This document shows positions 33,484 through 41,784 of a DNA stretch of 64,000 nucleotides, piece by piece (the first letter of the stretch is position 1; every line of letters starts with the position of its first letter). The notes under the pieces are model-generated. The model worked only from the letters and a program-made list of their open reading frames with translations, was not told where the DNA came from and searched no databases. The position numbers were made by a program, and so were the translations under genes. The DNA comes from Nocardia albiluteola (GTDB lineage: Bacteria > Actinomycetota > Actinomycetes > Mycobacteriales > Mycobacteriaceae): positions 310,001 to 374,000 of the forward strand of contig NZ_JAHKNI010000005.1 of the NCBI RefSeq assembly GCF_018860155.1, read 5' to 3'.

Positions 33484-33525
33484 GTCTAGATAGCTCGACA
33501 GCCTTATGCGTCTAGACCGCTTGAC
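33484..33525 (-). promoter_or_regulatory. Two direct 16-bp repeats before the HTH gene
   Basis: GTCTAGATAGCTCGAC (33484-33499) and GTCTAGACCGCTTGAC (33510-33525) match at 13 of 16 positions and start 26 bases apart. They begin 7 bases upstream of the ATG at 33476. Spacing of about two and a half helical turns fits binding of a DNA-binding protein, perhaps the encoded HTH protein itself. Confidence 0.5.
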
Positions 33526-33608
33526 GAAATAATTCCGCCTGGCAACTCCGGAGTCATCGCCTACCTCCGGAAATGCCGAAAAGCGCCCGATTCCAGGAGT
33601 CGAAATCG

Positions 33609-34052
33609 TTACGTGGCGTCGAAGTCGATCGGGGGTTTCTCGTTGCGGGCCAGCGGTTTCGGTGGCTCCGGCGGCATATAGGCCGATGGTTGGGCTTCCG
33701 ACGGCGTACTGGTCGGTTTGTCGAAGTTTCCGGTGAACACCGAATCGTCGCCGCCGAGCAGATGTTTTGTCACCATGCCACGGGGTGTCATTCCTCGCAA
33801 CTCGTTCAACGGCCGGGTCAAATCGCTGAGCGGTTTGCGCAATTCGTTCAGCTCTTCGAGCGGCTTACGCAGTTCATCCAGCTCGGGGCCGAGTTCGCCG
33901 CGCAGCTGGCTGGTAGCGCCGCTGGCATAGTCGCGCACCTGGCGCAGGCTCTGCGCGGTCCAGCGGATCGCCCCCGGCAAACGCTCCGGACCGAGGATCA
34001 TCAAGGCGGCGACCACCAGGATCACCATCTCGGGCCAGCCGATATTGAACAT
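33609..34052 (-). CDS. tatB: Sec-independent translocase subunit TatB
   Basis: A 147-residue TatB. It opens MFNIGWPEMVILVVAALMILGPERLPG: one N-terminal membrane helix, a Gly-Pro hinge (GPERLP), then an amphipathic helix (AIRWTAQSLRQVRDYASGATSQLRGE) and a Pro-rich tail. TatB and TatC recognise twin-arginine signal peptides of folded proteins. The gene begins 9 bases after htrA ends and closes the sigE-rseA-htrA-tatB run known from mycobacteria. Confidence 0.95.
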   Translation of the reverse strand: MFNIGWPEMVILVVAALMILGPERLPGAIRWTAQSLRQVRDYASGATSQLRGELGPELDELRKPLEELNELRKPLSDLTRPLNELRGMTPRGMVTKHLLGGDDSVFTGNFDKPTSTPSEAQPSAYMPPEPPKPLARNEKPPIDFDAT

Positions 34053-34061
34053 GAGACCAGG

Positions 34062-35651
34062 CTACTGGGGTTGCTTGGGTGCGTCTTTATCGGAGCCCAG
34101 CGTCACCGGAATGGTGACCTGCCGGCCGCCGCGGACCACCTGGAAGTCGACGGACTGGCCGATCTGCTGGGACATCACCGCGACGGTGAGTTCGTCCGAG
34201 GCGGTGACCGTGCGATCGCCCACCTTCACCACCACATCGCCCTCGACCAGGCCCGCGCGGGCGGCCGGGCTGCCCGGCACCACGTCGGCGATCTGCGCGC
34301 CGCTCAGCGTGCCGTTCTCGACGGTGCCGTCCTTGGCGCTGACCCCGAGCCACGGATGGGCAATCACGCCGCCGTGGATGATCGTCTCCGCGGTCTGCTT
34401 CACCAGGTCGACCGGGATCGCGAAGCCCAGGCCGACCGATCCGCCGCTCTCACTGCGGATGGCGGTATTGATGCCGATGAGCCTGCCCTGGGCGTCGACC
34501 AGCGCACCGCCGGAGTTGCCGTGGTTGATCGCGGCGTCGGTCTGCACGGCGTCGAAGGCGCCGGCGGTGTCGTCACCGGCCTCGGGCGTCTCGACCATCG
34601 CGCGGTGCAGGGCGCTGACGATGCCCGCGGTGACGGTCTTCTGCAGGCCCAGCGGCGAACCGATCGCGAGCGTGGTGTCGCCGACCTGGACACCGTCCGA
34701 CTTGCCCAGCTGGGCGACGGTGAGATTCTTGACGTTGTCGACCTTGAGCACCGCCAGGTCCCGCTTGGGATCGCGGCCGACCAGCGCGCCGGGCACGACG
34801 GAGCCGTCGGAGAAGGTGACCTGGATCTTGCCGCGGTTGGTCTTGTCCATCGCGACCATCGAGATCACGTGGTTGTTGGTGACGATGTACCCGCCGCCGT
34901 CGATGATCACGCCCGAGCCCAGTGCGCCGTTGTCGCCCACGGTCTCGCGGATCTGGACCACCGAGGGCATCACCGAGTCGACGACCTTGGCCACCGAGCT
35001 GTGCGGCTTCCCCGCGCCGTTGTCCTGGCCGATCGTGACCTTCTTCGAGGTGAGCACGTCGGTGGCCTCTGCGGTGAGCCGGCCGACCATACCGCCCGCC
35101 AGGCCGATGACCAGCGCGATCGCCCCGAGGATGGCCAGCGCGGCGGGGGCGACCCGGCTGCCGAACAGCACCTCGCGGGCGGTGAGCTTGGGGGCCGGGC
35201 GCAGCGGCGGGGCCGCGGGGGCGCCCACCGCGGGGGCGCCGAGCCGCGCGGCCGCGTCCGGGTTGCGCCACGGATCCTCGGGCGCGGCGGCGGCCGCGGG
35301 GCCGGTGGTCGCGTCCGGGTCGCGCTGCAGCAGCTCGTCCGAGCCCTCGGGACGGCCGAAGGCCTCGGCCAGCACCGCGGCGGGCGGCTGATTGATCAGC
35401 TCGGGCCCGTCCTTCGGGGCCTGCGAGGCGCCGGGGGTGTGCGGGGCGAACGATCCGGCCTGATCGCCGGGGCGGCGGAAGGCGCGCGCAGTGTGCTTAT
35501 CGATGTGGGGCCGGTATACCGGCCGCGGGCCCAGTATCGGCGCATCCGACGGCCTCAGGTTCCCCCGATTGGCCGCCGAATCCGACATGGGAGACCCGGC
35601 CGCGGGCTCACCCTCGGATTGTGATCCGGTGTTCGTCGATTCGGTGGTCAC
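34062..35651 (-). CDS. htrA: HtrA/DegP-type membrane serine protease
   Basis: A 529-residue S1C protease. The first 170 residues are cytoplasmic and disordered (Pro/Ala/Asp-rich), then a membrane helix (VAPAALAILGAIALVIGLAGG), a chymotrypsin-like domain with His in IVTNNHVIS, Asp in RDLAVLKV and Ser in NHGNSGGALVDAQG, and a C-terminal PDZ domain (about 430-520; GLVEGDVVVKVGDRTV). It handles misfolded envelope proteins. The start is GTG 8 bases after the rseA stop; no good ribosome site is visible, so translation is probably coupled to rseA. A SigE-regulated role is inferred from mycobacteria. Confidence 0.93.
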   Translation of the reverse strand: MTTESTNTGSQSEGEPAAGSPMSDSAANRGNLRPSDAPILGPRPVYRPHIDKHTARAFRRPGDQAGSFAPHTPGASQAPKDGPELINQPPAAVLAEAFGRPEGSDELLQRDPDATTGPAAAAAPEDPWRNPDAAARLGAPAVGAPAAPPLRPAPKLTAREVLFGSRVAPAALAILGAIALVIGLAGGMVGRLTAEATDVLTSKKVTIGQDNGAGKPHSSVAKVVDSVMPSVVQIRETVGDNGALGSGVIIDGGGYIVTNNHVISMVAMDKTNRGKIQVTFSDGSVVPGALVGRDPKRDLAVLKVDNVKNLTVAQLGKSDGVQVGDTTLAIGSPLGLQKTVTAGIVSALHRAMVETPEAGDDTAGAFDAVQTDAAINHGNSGGALVDAQGRLIGINTAIRSESGGSVGLGFAIPVDLVKQTAETIIHGGVIAHPWLGVSAKDGTVENGTLSGAQIADVVPGSPAARAGLVEGDVVVKVGDRTVTASDELTVAVMSQQIGQSVDFQVVRGGRQVTIPVTLGSDKDAPKQPQ

Positions 35652-35661
35652 CTGGAGAACT

Positions 35662-36120
35662 CTACTTCCGCCACCAACCGGTCCACCGTCTGCTGTCGGA
35701 ACTCAATTCCCGGCCTGGCTGGGAGGCGAAACGGAACGAATCCGCCCGCAGGCCCAGGAAACTCACACCGCGGGACATATCCTCGACGCTGTTGCCGGTG
35801 AGGTCGGCGAGCGGAATCCGGCTCAGCGTGTCGTGCAGATCGTGCGGAGCGGAAATATGGCTCTGGGCGGCCTGGCGCAAAGCAATGCGGGCCTGCTGCT
35901 GGGCCTCGACCTCCGCCGCGCATTCGGAACATCGGGCCAGATGCTCGGCGGCGCGCAGATAGGGATTCATGCGCAGCTCGCCGTCGACATAGGCCGCGAT
36001 GGCCTCGCTGGCCAGGTGTTCGGTCGGGGCGAAGCGCGGGCGGCGACCGGATGCACTACCGGAAACACGACCGGCCGCGGAATTCGAACCGCGATTTGTC
36101 GCAGGCTCCTCGCCACTCAT
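35662..36120 (-). CDS. rseA: Anti-sigma factor RseA (ZAS family)
   Basis: A 152-residue soluble anti-sigma factor. After a variable N-terminus comes FAPTEHLASEAIAAYVDGELRMNPYLRAAEHLARCSECAAEVEAQ, which includes the HxxxCxxC zinc motif (HLARCSEC) of ZAS proteins that hold an ECF sigma factor and release it on redox or phosphorylation signals; quoted pieces are conserved in mycobacterial RseA. The start is ATG 36120, with GAAGAGG about 11 bases upstream. It lies inside the sequence just after sigE's stop (36182) and within the same operon. Confidence 0.9.
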   Translation of the reverse strand: MSGEEPATNRGSNSAAGRVSGSASGRRPRFAPTEHLASEAIAAYVDGELRMNPYLRAAEHLARCSECAAEVEAQQQARIALRQAAQSHISAPHDLHDTLSRIPLADLTGNSVEDMSRGVSFLGLRADSFRFASQPGRELSSDSRRWTGWWRK

Positions 36121-36181
36121 ACGGTGCACACCTCTTCCGACCTCACTGGTTGTGCCGGGGACGCCGCCGTGGCGGCCCGAA

Positions 36182-37018
36182 TTACCCGACGCTTTCCTGG
36201 GCGGCAAGCCGCTCCTGAGATCCATTATGCGCAAGGTGCTCCCGCAGTGCTTGCCGCCCGCGATGGATGCGGCTGCGCACGGTGCCCAGTTTCACACCGA
36301 GGGTGGCGCCGATCTCCTCGTAGGACAATCCCTCGATATCGCACAGGACCACCGCGGCGCGGAACTCCGGCGCCAGCGCGTCCAGCGCCGACTGCAGGTC
36401 CGGATCGAGGTTCGCGTCGTGGTAGGCCTGCTCGGGATCCGGGCCGTCCGACGGCACGCGATCGTAGTCCTCGGGCAGGGCCTCCATGCGGATCCGGTTG
36501 CGCCGCCGCACCATGTCCAGGAAGAGGTTGGTGGTGATGCGATGCAGCCAGCCCTCGAAGGTGCCGGGCTGATAGCTCTGCAGCGAGCGGAAGACGCGGA
36601 TGAAGGTCTCCTGGGTGAGATCCTCGGCGTCCTGCGGATCGCCCGTCAGGCGGTAGGCCAGCCGGTACACCCGGTCGGCGTGCTCGCGAACCAGCTCGTC
36701 CCAGCTCGGCATCATCGATCGATCGCCGGTGGCGTCGAAGGCCGCGGTCCCCGAGAGCTGCTCGTCCTCGGTGAGCGCGAGGGAGCCGTCGGAGGTGAGT
36801 TCGGGCGCGAGGACGGGGATGCCGTCGGTGGCGGGCAGGGCGAAGTCGGCCGGGACACCGTCGATCGACAGGCTCGCCTCTGGCAGGGTGGCGTACTCAC
36901 GCGCCGCATCGACCTTGTGGATGGGGTTACCTCCTACTCGGGACCGTGGCCGGCACAGATGACAGAAGCTGTCATTCGACGGGTACAACCGCAACCCTTG
37001 CCCGGTTGTTCCCGGCAC
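36182..37018 (-). CDS. sigE: ECF sigma factor SigE
   Basis: An ECF sigma-70 factor controlling envelope stress genes. Conserved parts: FDATGDRSMMPSWDELVREH, region 2 YRLAYRLTGDPQDAEDLTQETFIRVF with FEGWLHRITTNLFLDMVRRR, and region 4 FRAAVVLCDIEGLSYEEIGATLGVKLGTVRSRIHRGR. The given start is the first GTG of the open frame (278 residues), but it is doubtful: a SigE-like promoter lies inside the first codons, and the only strong ribosome site (AGGAGG, 36930-36935) is 7 bases before an in-frame ATC at 36922. The next in-frame ATG pair is just before MPSWDEL. rseA, htrA and tatB follow. Confidence 0.9.
   Translation of the reverse strand: MPGTTGQGLRLYPSNDSFCHLCRPRSRVGGNPIHKVDAAREYATLPEASLSIDGVPADFALPATDGIPVLAPELTSDGSLALTEDEQLSGTAAFDATGDRSMMPSWDELVREHADRVYRLAYRLTGDPQDAEDLTQETFIRVFRSLQSYQPGTFEGWLHRITTNLFLDMVRRRNRIRMEALPEDYDRVPSDGPDPEQAYHDANLDPDLQSALDALAPEFRAAVVLCDIEGLSYEEIGATLGVKLGTVRSRIHRGRQALREHLAHNGSQERLAAQESVG
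36959..36975. promoter_or_regulatory. Perfect palindrome in the sigE leader
   Basis: ATGACAG-AAG-CTGTCAT, 7-base arms with a 3-base centre, lies between the predicted sigE transcription start and its Shine-Dalgarno. It may be an operator (for example for a stress two-component regulator) or a leader hairpin. Confidence 0.5.
36987..37012 (-). promoter_or_regulatory. Candidate SigE-type promoter driving sigE
   Basis: On the minus strand GGAAC (37012-37008) is followed after 16 bases by CGGTT (36991-36987). This matches the ECF/SigE pattern GGAAC-N16-CGTT and suggests autoregulation. Confidence 0.5.
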
Positions 37019-37171
37019 CGGCCGCCGATCGGACGGCCTTTGCGTAGTGCTTACTTAACGTGGTCTCGATGTGCTGTTGATATGGGAAGGCTGAACGACA
37101 CCTGAGAAAAATTGGTTCATCGGATCTGTCACGACACGCTCCGGGCCGGTTCCGCCGTTAGCCTCATAGCC

Positions 37172-37819
37172 GTGAGTCTCAATTCCGCCGCATCGGCCCT
37201 GCAGCGCAACCTCGCCTATGTGGAGGAATCCGTGGTCGAGGACGAGGTGATGGTCGCCGCGCGTGAGCGGGCCACCGAATTGGGCGCGGCGCCGGTGCCG
37301 CCGTCGGTGGGCGCGCTGCTGAGCATGTACGCGCAGCTGCTGGGCGCGCGGGCGGTGGTCGAGGTGGGCACCGGCGCGGGGATCAGCGGCCTGTGGCTGC
37401 TGGACGGGATGCGCGAGGACGGCACCCTGACCACCATCGATTCCGAGCCCGAACATCAGCGCGCCGCGCGCGATGCGTTCCGGGCGGCCGAGATCACCCC
37501 GGCCCGCACCCGGCTCATCAACGGCCGCGCCCTGGACGTGCTGCCGCGCCTGGCCGATGGGGCCTACGACCTGGTGTTCATCGATGCGGCCCCGCTCGAG
37601 CATCCGCAGTACGTGGAGCAGGGGGTGCGGCTGTTGCGAGAGGGCGGCGCGATCATGCTGCACAACGCCCTGCTGGGCGGGCGGGTCCCCGATCCGACCC
37701 AGCGCGACGCCGGCGCGCAGGCGGTGCGCGCGGCGACCCGGGCCATCGCCGAGGATCCCAGCCTCACGAGCGTGCTGATTCCGGTGGGGGACGGGCTGCT
37801 CTGCGCGTCGCGGGGGTAG
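37172..37819 (+). CDS. O-methyltransferase (class I, SAM-dependent)
   Basis: A 215-residue methyltransferase, the exact length of its mycobacterial counterpart beside sigE (Rv1220c). The SAM site is VVEVGTGAGISGLWLLDGM with LTTIDSEPEHQRAAR and LVFIDAAPLEHPQYVEQG, typical of catechol/caffeoyl-CoA type O-methyltransferases, which also need a metal ion; ML-HNALLGG carries a metal-ligand Asn. The substrate is unknown. The start is GTG 37172 by length and alignment; the frame is open to 37112. Divergent from sigE. Confidence 0.9.
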   Translation: MSLNSAASALQRNLAYVEESVVEDEVMVAARERATELGAAPVPPSVGALLSMYAQLLGARAVVEVGTGAGISGLWLLDGMREDGTLTTIDSEPEHQRAARDAFRAAEITPARTRLINGRALDVLPRLADGAYDLVFIDAAPLEHPQYVEQGVRLLREGGAIMLHNALLGGRVPDPTQRDAGAQAVRAATRAIAEDPSLTSVLIPVGDGLLCASRG

Positions 37820-37931
37820 CCGGCGCGACACGCATGGGTCGTTACCGTCGCTAACCGTTCCTGACCTGCGGCGATAAAGAAATCGAAGAGATTCCCGGCG
37901 AGTCTTGCGTGACGATTGAACGGCTGTTTAA

Positions 37932-37937
37932 TATACT
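37932..37937 (+). promoter_or_regulatory. -10 box for a probably leaderless TetR mRNA
   Basis: TATACT (37932-37937) is a near-consensus -10 element and ends 6 bases before the GTG start at 37944, where transcription would begin. A leaderless transcript is therefore likely. Confidence 0.45.
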
Positions 37938-37943
37938 GAACAT

Positions 37944-38666
37944 GTGTTTAAAGGAGCAGCCGTACCGGAAGGATCCCCCGAGGATCTGAACACGCGCGCC
38001 CGCATCCGGGATGCCGCCACGACCCTGTTCGGTGAGCAGGGTTTCGGGGTCGGTGTCCGCGCCATCGCCGCCGCGGCGGGGGTGTCGCCCGGCCTGGTCA
38101 ACCATCATTTCGGTTCCAAGGACGGGCTGCGGGAGGCGTGCGACGATCAGGTCCGGGAGTTCATTCGCCGGGAAAAGATGAAGTACATGGAGAATCCCTC
38201 GCCGCAGGGATTGCTCCAGGCGCTGGCCGATGTCGAGGAGTTCGCTCCGCAGCTGGCCTACCTGCTGCGCAGCCTGCAGGACGGCGGTCCGCTGATGGTC
38301 GAGCTGTTCGAGCACATGGTCGGCGATATGGAGACCTACCTGCGGGTCGGTATCGATAACGGATCACTGCGCGCGCCGAGCGATATCAAGGCGACCGCGC
38401 GAGTCATGGGCTTGCTGAACGGTGGCGGGTTCGCGATGTTCATGCAGCTCTATGCCGCACAGCACCAGGGTCCGACCGACTATCGGAAGATGCTGCGCGA
38501 GTACGCCGATCTGGTGATGCTGCCCATGGTCGAGATCTACACCAACGGCCTGCTGACCGACTCGATGGCGCTGGACACGCTGCTCGCACACCGCGACGGC
38601 GCGGCCGCGCAAGCGGATTCCGCATCAGACAACCCACCCGCACACACATCCGGCACGGACGGCTGA
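37944..38666 (+). CDS. TetR-family regulator of the adjacent ABC exporter
   Basis: A 240-residue TetR protein. The HTH is near residues 20-60: RIRDAATTLFGEQGFGVGVRAI, AAAAGVSPGLVNHHFGSKDGLREA. The C-terminal domain is helical and ends in a polar tail. It lies 33 bases upstream of an ABC exporter operon; the mycobacterial homologues (Rv1219c with Rv1218c and Rv1217c) have the same order, and there the regulator represses the pump genes. GTG 37944 directly follows the -10 box, and no other start has a ribosome site. Confidence 0.9.
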   Translation: MFKGAAVPEGSPEDLNTRARIRDAATTLFGEQGFGVGVRAIAAAAGVSPGLVNHHFGSKDGLREACDDQVREFIRREKMKYMENPSPQGLLQALADVEEFAPQLAYLLRSLQDGGPLMVELFEHMVGDMETYLRVGIDNGSLRAPSDIKATARVMGLLNGGGFAMFMQLYAAQHQGPTDYRKMLREYADLVMLPMVEIYTNGLLTDSMALDTLLAHRDGAAAQADSASDNPPAHTSGTDG

Positions 38667-38699
38667 ACCCGAATCCGTGCCGCAGACACAGGAGATTCG

Positions 38700-39641
38700 A
38701 TGTCATCGGCAATCGTTGTCCGGGAGCTGCACAAGCATTTCGGACATGTACGTGCCCTCGACGGTCTCGATCTGGACGTCGCCGAGGGGGAGGTGCACGG
38801 CTTCCTGGGCCCGAACGGGGCCGGTAAGTCGACCACCATCCGCATCCTGCTGGGGATCCTGGCCCGTACCTCCGGCGACGCCGAGGTACTCGGCCGCGAC
38901 CCGTGGGCCGACGCGGTCGCGCTGCACCGCGATATCGCTTATGTCCCAGGCGATGTCACGCTGTGGCCGTCGCTGTCCGGCGGGGAGACCATCGACCTGC
39001 TGGCGCGCATGCGCGGCGGGCTGGACCCCACCCGCCGAGCTGAACTGATCGAGCGCTTCGAGCTCGATCCGCGCAAGAAGGCGCGCACCTACTCCAAGGG
39101 CAACCGGCAGAAGGTCGCGCTGGTCTCGGCCTTCTCCTCCGACTGCGAACTACTGCTGCTCGACGAGCCGACCTCGGGCCTGGATCCCTTGATGGAGCAG
39201 GTATTTCGCGAATGCGCCCGGGAGGCCGCCGCGCGCGGGGTGACGGTGTTGCTGTCCAGTCACATCCTGTCCGAGGTCGAGGCGCTGTGCGACCGGGTGA
39301 CCATCATCCGGGCCGGCAAGACCGTGGAGAGCGGGTCGCTGGCCCAGATGCGGCACCTGAGCCGTACCTCGATCAAGGCCGAATTGATCGGCGACCCGGG
39401 CGATCTGAGCCGGATCGCGGGCGTCGAGGACATCTCCGTCGAGGACCACACGCTGCGCTGCCAGGTCGACAGCGAGCACCTCGGCGAGCTCATCCGTGTG
39501 CTCGGCGATGCCGGGGTGCGCAGCCTGGTCAGCCAGCCGCCGACGCTGGAAGAGCTGTTCCTGCGCCACTATTCGGTCGAAGGGCAGGCCGTCGTCGACG
39601 GTTCGACCGGCGCGCAGAAGCTCGCGGAGGCGTCGAAATGA
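38700..39641 (+). CDS. ABC exporter, ATP-binding subunit
   Basis: A 313-residue ABC ATPase. Walker A is GPNGAGKSTTIRI, the signature is the variant YSKGNRQKVALVSAF, Walker B is LLLLDEPTSGLDPL, and the switch histidine is in LLSSHILSEVEALCDRV. The C-terminal 80 residues are the extra domain common in multidrug-type exporters. It pairs with the permease gene that overlaps it (ATGA). The homologous mycobacterial pump Rv1218c-Rv1217c is associated with efflux of several drug classes; the substrate here is not known. Confidence 0.93.
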   Translation: MSSAIVVRELHKHFGHVRALDGLDLDVAEGEVHGFLGPNGAGKSTTIRILLGILARTSGDAEVLGRDPWADAVALHRDIAYVPGDVTLWPSLSGGETIDLLARMRGGLDPTRRAELIERFELDPRKKARTYSKGNRQKVALVSAFSSDCELLLLDEPTSGLDPLMEQVFRECAREAAARGVTVLLSSHILSEVEALCDRVTIIRAGKTVESGSLAQMRHLSRTSIKAELIGDPGDLSRIAGVEDISVEDHTLRCQVDSEHLGELIRVLGDAGVRSLVSQPPTLEELFLRHYSVEGQAVVDGSTGAQKLAEASK

Positions 39642-41299
39642 CCACCGCGACACTCGCCGGCCCGGCCGGACGGGCCTCTGAAACATCGCGCGGCGCTTCG
39701 GAATTCACCGGGACCTGGCGACTGTTCCGGCTGTATCTTCGGCGGGATCGAATCGTGCTGCCGCTGTGGGTGATCCTGCTGTCGCTGCCACTGGGCAGCG
39801 TCTATGTCAAGGCCACCCAGAAGGTGTATTCCACGCCGGATCAGATCCGGCACTTCGTCCATTCGGTCAACACCAGCCCCGCCCAGCTGGCGATGTACGG
39901 CCCGGCCTACAACGAGACCTCCGGCGCGGCCGCGGGGCTGTGGAAGGCCGGAATGTTCTTCACGATCATCGGGATCGCGACGATCCTGACCGTCATCCGG
40001 CACACCCGCGCCGAGGAGGAGACCGGCCGCGAGGAGCTGCTCGCCTCGACCCGGCTCGGGCGCCTGGCCAATCTCACCGCGGCGCTGCTGGTGGCCTGCC
40101 TCGGCGCGCTGGCCACCGGCCTGCTCGGCGCGGCGAGCATCAAGGGCGCTGGCGTGGACGGGCACGGTGCGCTGGCGTTCGGCCTGGCCCTGGCCGGATC
40201 GGGCATCGTCTTCGCCGCCGTCGCGGCGGTGGCCGCACAGCTGTCCGCCAGTGCCCGCACCACCCGGGGCATTGCGTTCGTCGTGCTGGCGGTGACCTAC
40301 ACGCTGCGGGCCATCGGCGATGCCCGTGCCTCGAACGGGCCGGCCGATCCGCTCAGCTGGCTTGCGCCGCAGGGCTGGTCGATTCAGGTGCGGGCGCTCT
40401 CGGGTGACCACTGGTGGGTGCTGCTGCTGCATGTGGCGGCCACCATCGTGCTGACCGGCGTGGCCTACGCGCTGCTGAGCCGCCGCGATATCGGGGCCGG
40501 GCTGATCGCCGAGCGTCCCGGTGCGCCGGCGGCAAGCGAGAACCTGGCCGGGCCGTTCGGGCTCGCCTGGCGGCTGCAGCGGGGCACGCTGATCGCCTGG
40601 ACCGTCGGGCTCGGACTGTACGGACTGGTGATCGGCAGCATCATCCACGGCATCGGAAACGAGATCGGCGGCAGTAAATCCGTGGAGGACATCGTCACTC
40701 GCATGGGCGGCGCTTCGGGGCTCGAGGACGCCTTCATCACCACCGGCTATCAGATGCTCGGCCTGGCCGCGGCCGCCTACGCGATTTCGGCGGTGCTGCG
40801 GCTGAATTCGGAGGAGTCCGCCGATCGCGCGGAGATCGTGCTGACCGGTGTGGTCGGGCGGATTCGCTGGGTCGCATCCCATCTGCTGTACGCGCTGCTC
40901 GGACCCGTTATCGTGCTGGGTGTTTCGGGCCTGCTGGGCGGGCTGGCCTACGGTATCGCCGCGCACGATGTGAGCGGCAAGCTGCCGCGGGTGCTGGGCG
41001 CGGCCATGGTGCAGCTGCCCGCCGTCTGGCTGTTCGCAGGCGCCGCGGTGCTGCTGTTCGGGCTGCTGCCGCGGTGGGCGAGCCTGGCCTGGGGTGTCTT
41101 CACCGCCGGGGTGGCGCTGTACCTGCTCGGGTCGATAGCCGGTATACCGCAATGGGTTCTGGACATCGACCCGTACAGCCACCTGCCCAAGCTGCCCTCG
41201 GCGCCGTTCACGGCGACGCCGGTAGTCGTGCTGGTGGTGATCGCCGCGGTGCTCGCCGGGATCGGCCTGGTCGCGTTCCGCCGCCGCGATCTGCGCTGA
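39638..41299 (+). CDS. ABC exporter, membrane subunit
   Basis: A 553-residue permease with about 12 membrane helices in two similar halves; soluble segments include TRLGRLANLTAALL (half one) and TGVVGRIRWVASHLLYALLG (half two), both matching the EExxGR..LLLSTPLSR-type motif of fused ABC-2 exporters (half one reads AEEETGREELLASTRLGR). The start ATG overlaps the ATPase stop. Homologue of mycobacterial Rv1217c and tetronasin-type pumps. A strong hairpin follows 48 bases after the stop. Confidence 0.9.
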   Translation: MTTATLAGPAGRASETSRGASEFTGTWRLFRLYLRRDRIVLPLWVILLSLPLGSVYVKATQKVYSTPDQIRHFVHSVNTSPAQLAMYGPAYNETSGAAAGLWKAGMFFTIIGIATILTVIRHTRAEEETGREELLASTRLGRLANLTAALLVACLGALATGLLGAASIKGAGVDGHGALAFGLALAGSGIVFAAVAAVAAQLSASARTTRGIAFVVLAVTYTLRAIGDARASNGPADPLSWLAPQGWSIQVRALSGDHWWVLLLHVAATIVLTGVAYALLSRRDIGAGLIAERPGAPAASENLAGPFGLAWRLQRGTLIAWTVGLGLYGLVIGSIIHGIGNEIGGSKSVEDIVTRMGGASGLEDAFITTGYQMLGLAAAAYAISAVLRLNSEESADRAEIVLTGVVGRIRWVASHLLYALLGPVIVLGVSGLLGGLAYGIAAHDVSGKLPRVLGAAMVQLPAVWLFAGAAVLLFGLLPRWASLAWGVFTAGVALYLLGSIAGIPQWVLDIDPYSHLPKLPSAPFTATPVVVLVVIAAVLAGIGLVAFRRRDLR

Positions 41300-41347
41300 G
41301 CAGACCAACCCCGTCGGCTCGCCGGGCGAGGAAAGAGTTCACCGGCG

Positions 41348-41376
41348 GTACGCTCCCCGGTCGCAGGGGAGCGTAC
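41348..41376 (+). terminator. Terminator-like perfect hairpin after the exporter operon
   Basis: GTACGCTCCCC (41348-41358) pairs with GGGGAGCGTAC (41366-41376) around a 7-base loop, 48 bases after the permease stop. Only a weak T tract follows (TGTTCT). Confidence 0.65.
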
Positions 41377-41456
41377 TGTTCTGGTCGATCGCCCGATTGT
41401 TCTGCGCACCATACATGTGTCGTCGCGCGGCCTCGGCGGTCGATGGGTGAGACAGG

Positions 41457-41696
41457 ATGGCCGATTTCGACGAGCTCCAGAACGAGCTCGGGGACTTCAT
41501 GCCCACCGGCTGGCTCGGACCGATGGTGGTCATGTTCGGGCTGCTGGTGTTCATCGCGCTGCTGGTTCTGCTGCTGGTCGGCGGGGCGCACTTCACCGAG
41601 CAGAAGTCCCCGGTGCTGACCACCCCGGGCACCTGCGCGCCCTTCTGCGGCGACTCGCCGTCGCCGCTGCGAACGCCGCCGCCCCCCACGTCTTGA
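41457..41696 (+). CDS. Small one-helix membrane protein with C-terminal CAPFC motif
   Basis: A 79-residue protein: a short acidic N-terminus (MADFDELQNELGDFMPTGW), one long hydrophobic helix (VVMFGLLVFIALLVLLLVGG), then a polar tail with TTPGTCAPFCGDSPSP. The tail cysteines (CxPFC) are repeated in the next gene's product, so the two are paralogues. If the tail is outside, the cysteines could bind each other or a metal. Function unknown. GAGACAGG lies close upstream of the ATG. Confidence 0.65.
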   Translation: MADFDELQNELGDFMPTGWLGPMVVMFGLLVFIALLVLLLVGGAHFTEQKSPVLTTPGTCAPFCGDSPSPLRTPPPPTS

Positions 41697-41784
41697 CGGA
41701 ATGCCTACGCCGCTGGCCGATCCGCACGTACTGTGAACCGATATCATTGTGGCAGTGAGTGGTTCAGTCGTGGGGTGATGAACG

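Noticed and set aside
33573..35624. Long plus-strand frame (683 codons) opposite tatB and htrA
   Set aside because: Antisense shadow in high-GC DNA; tatB and htrA on the other strand have full conserved motifs.
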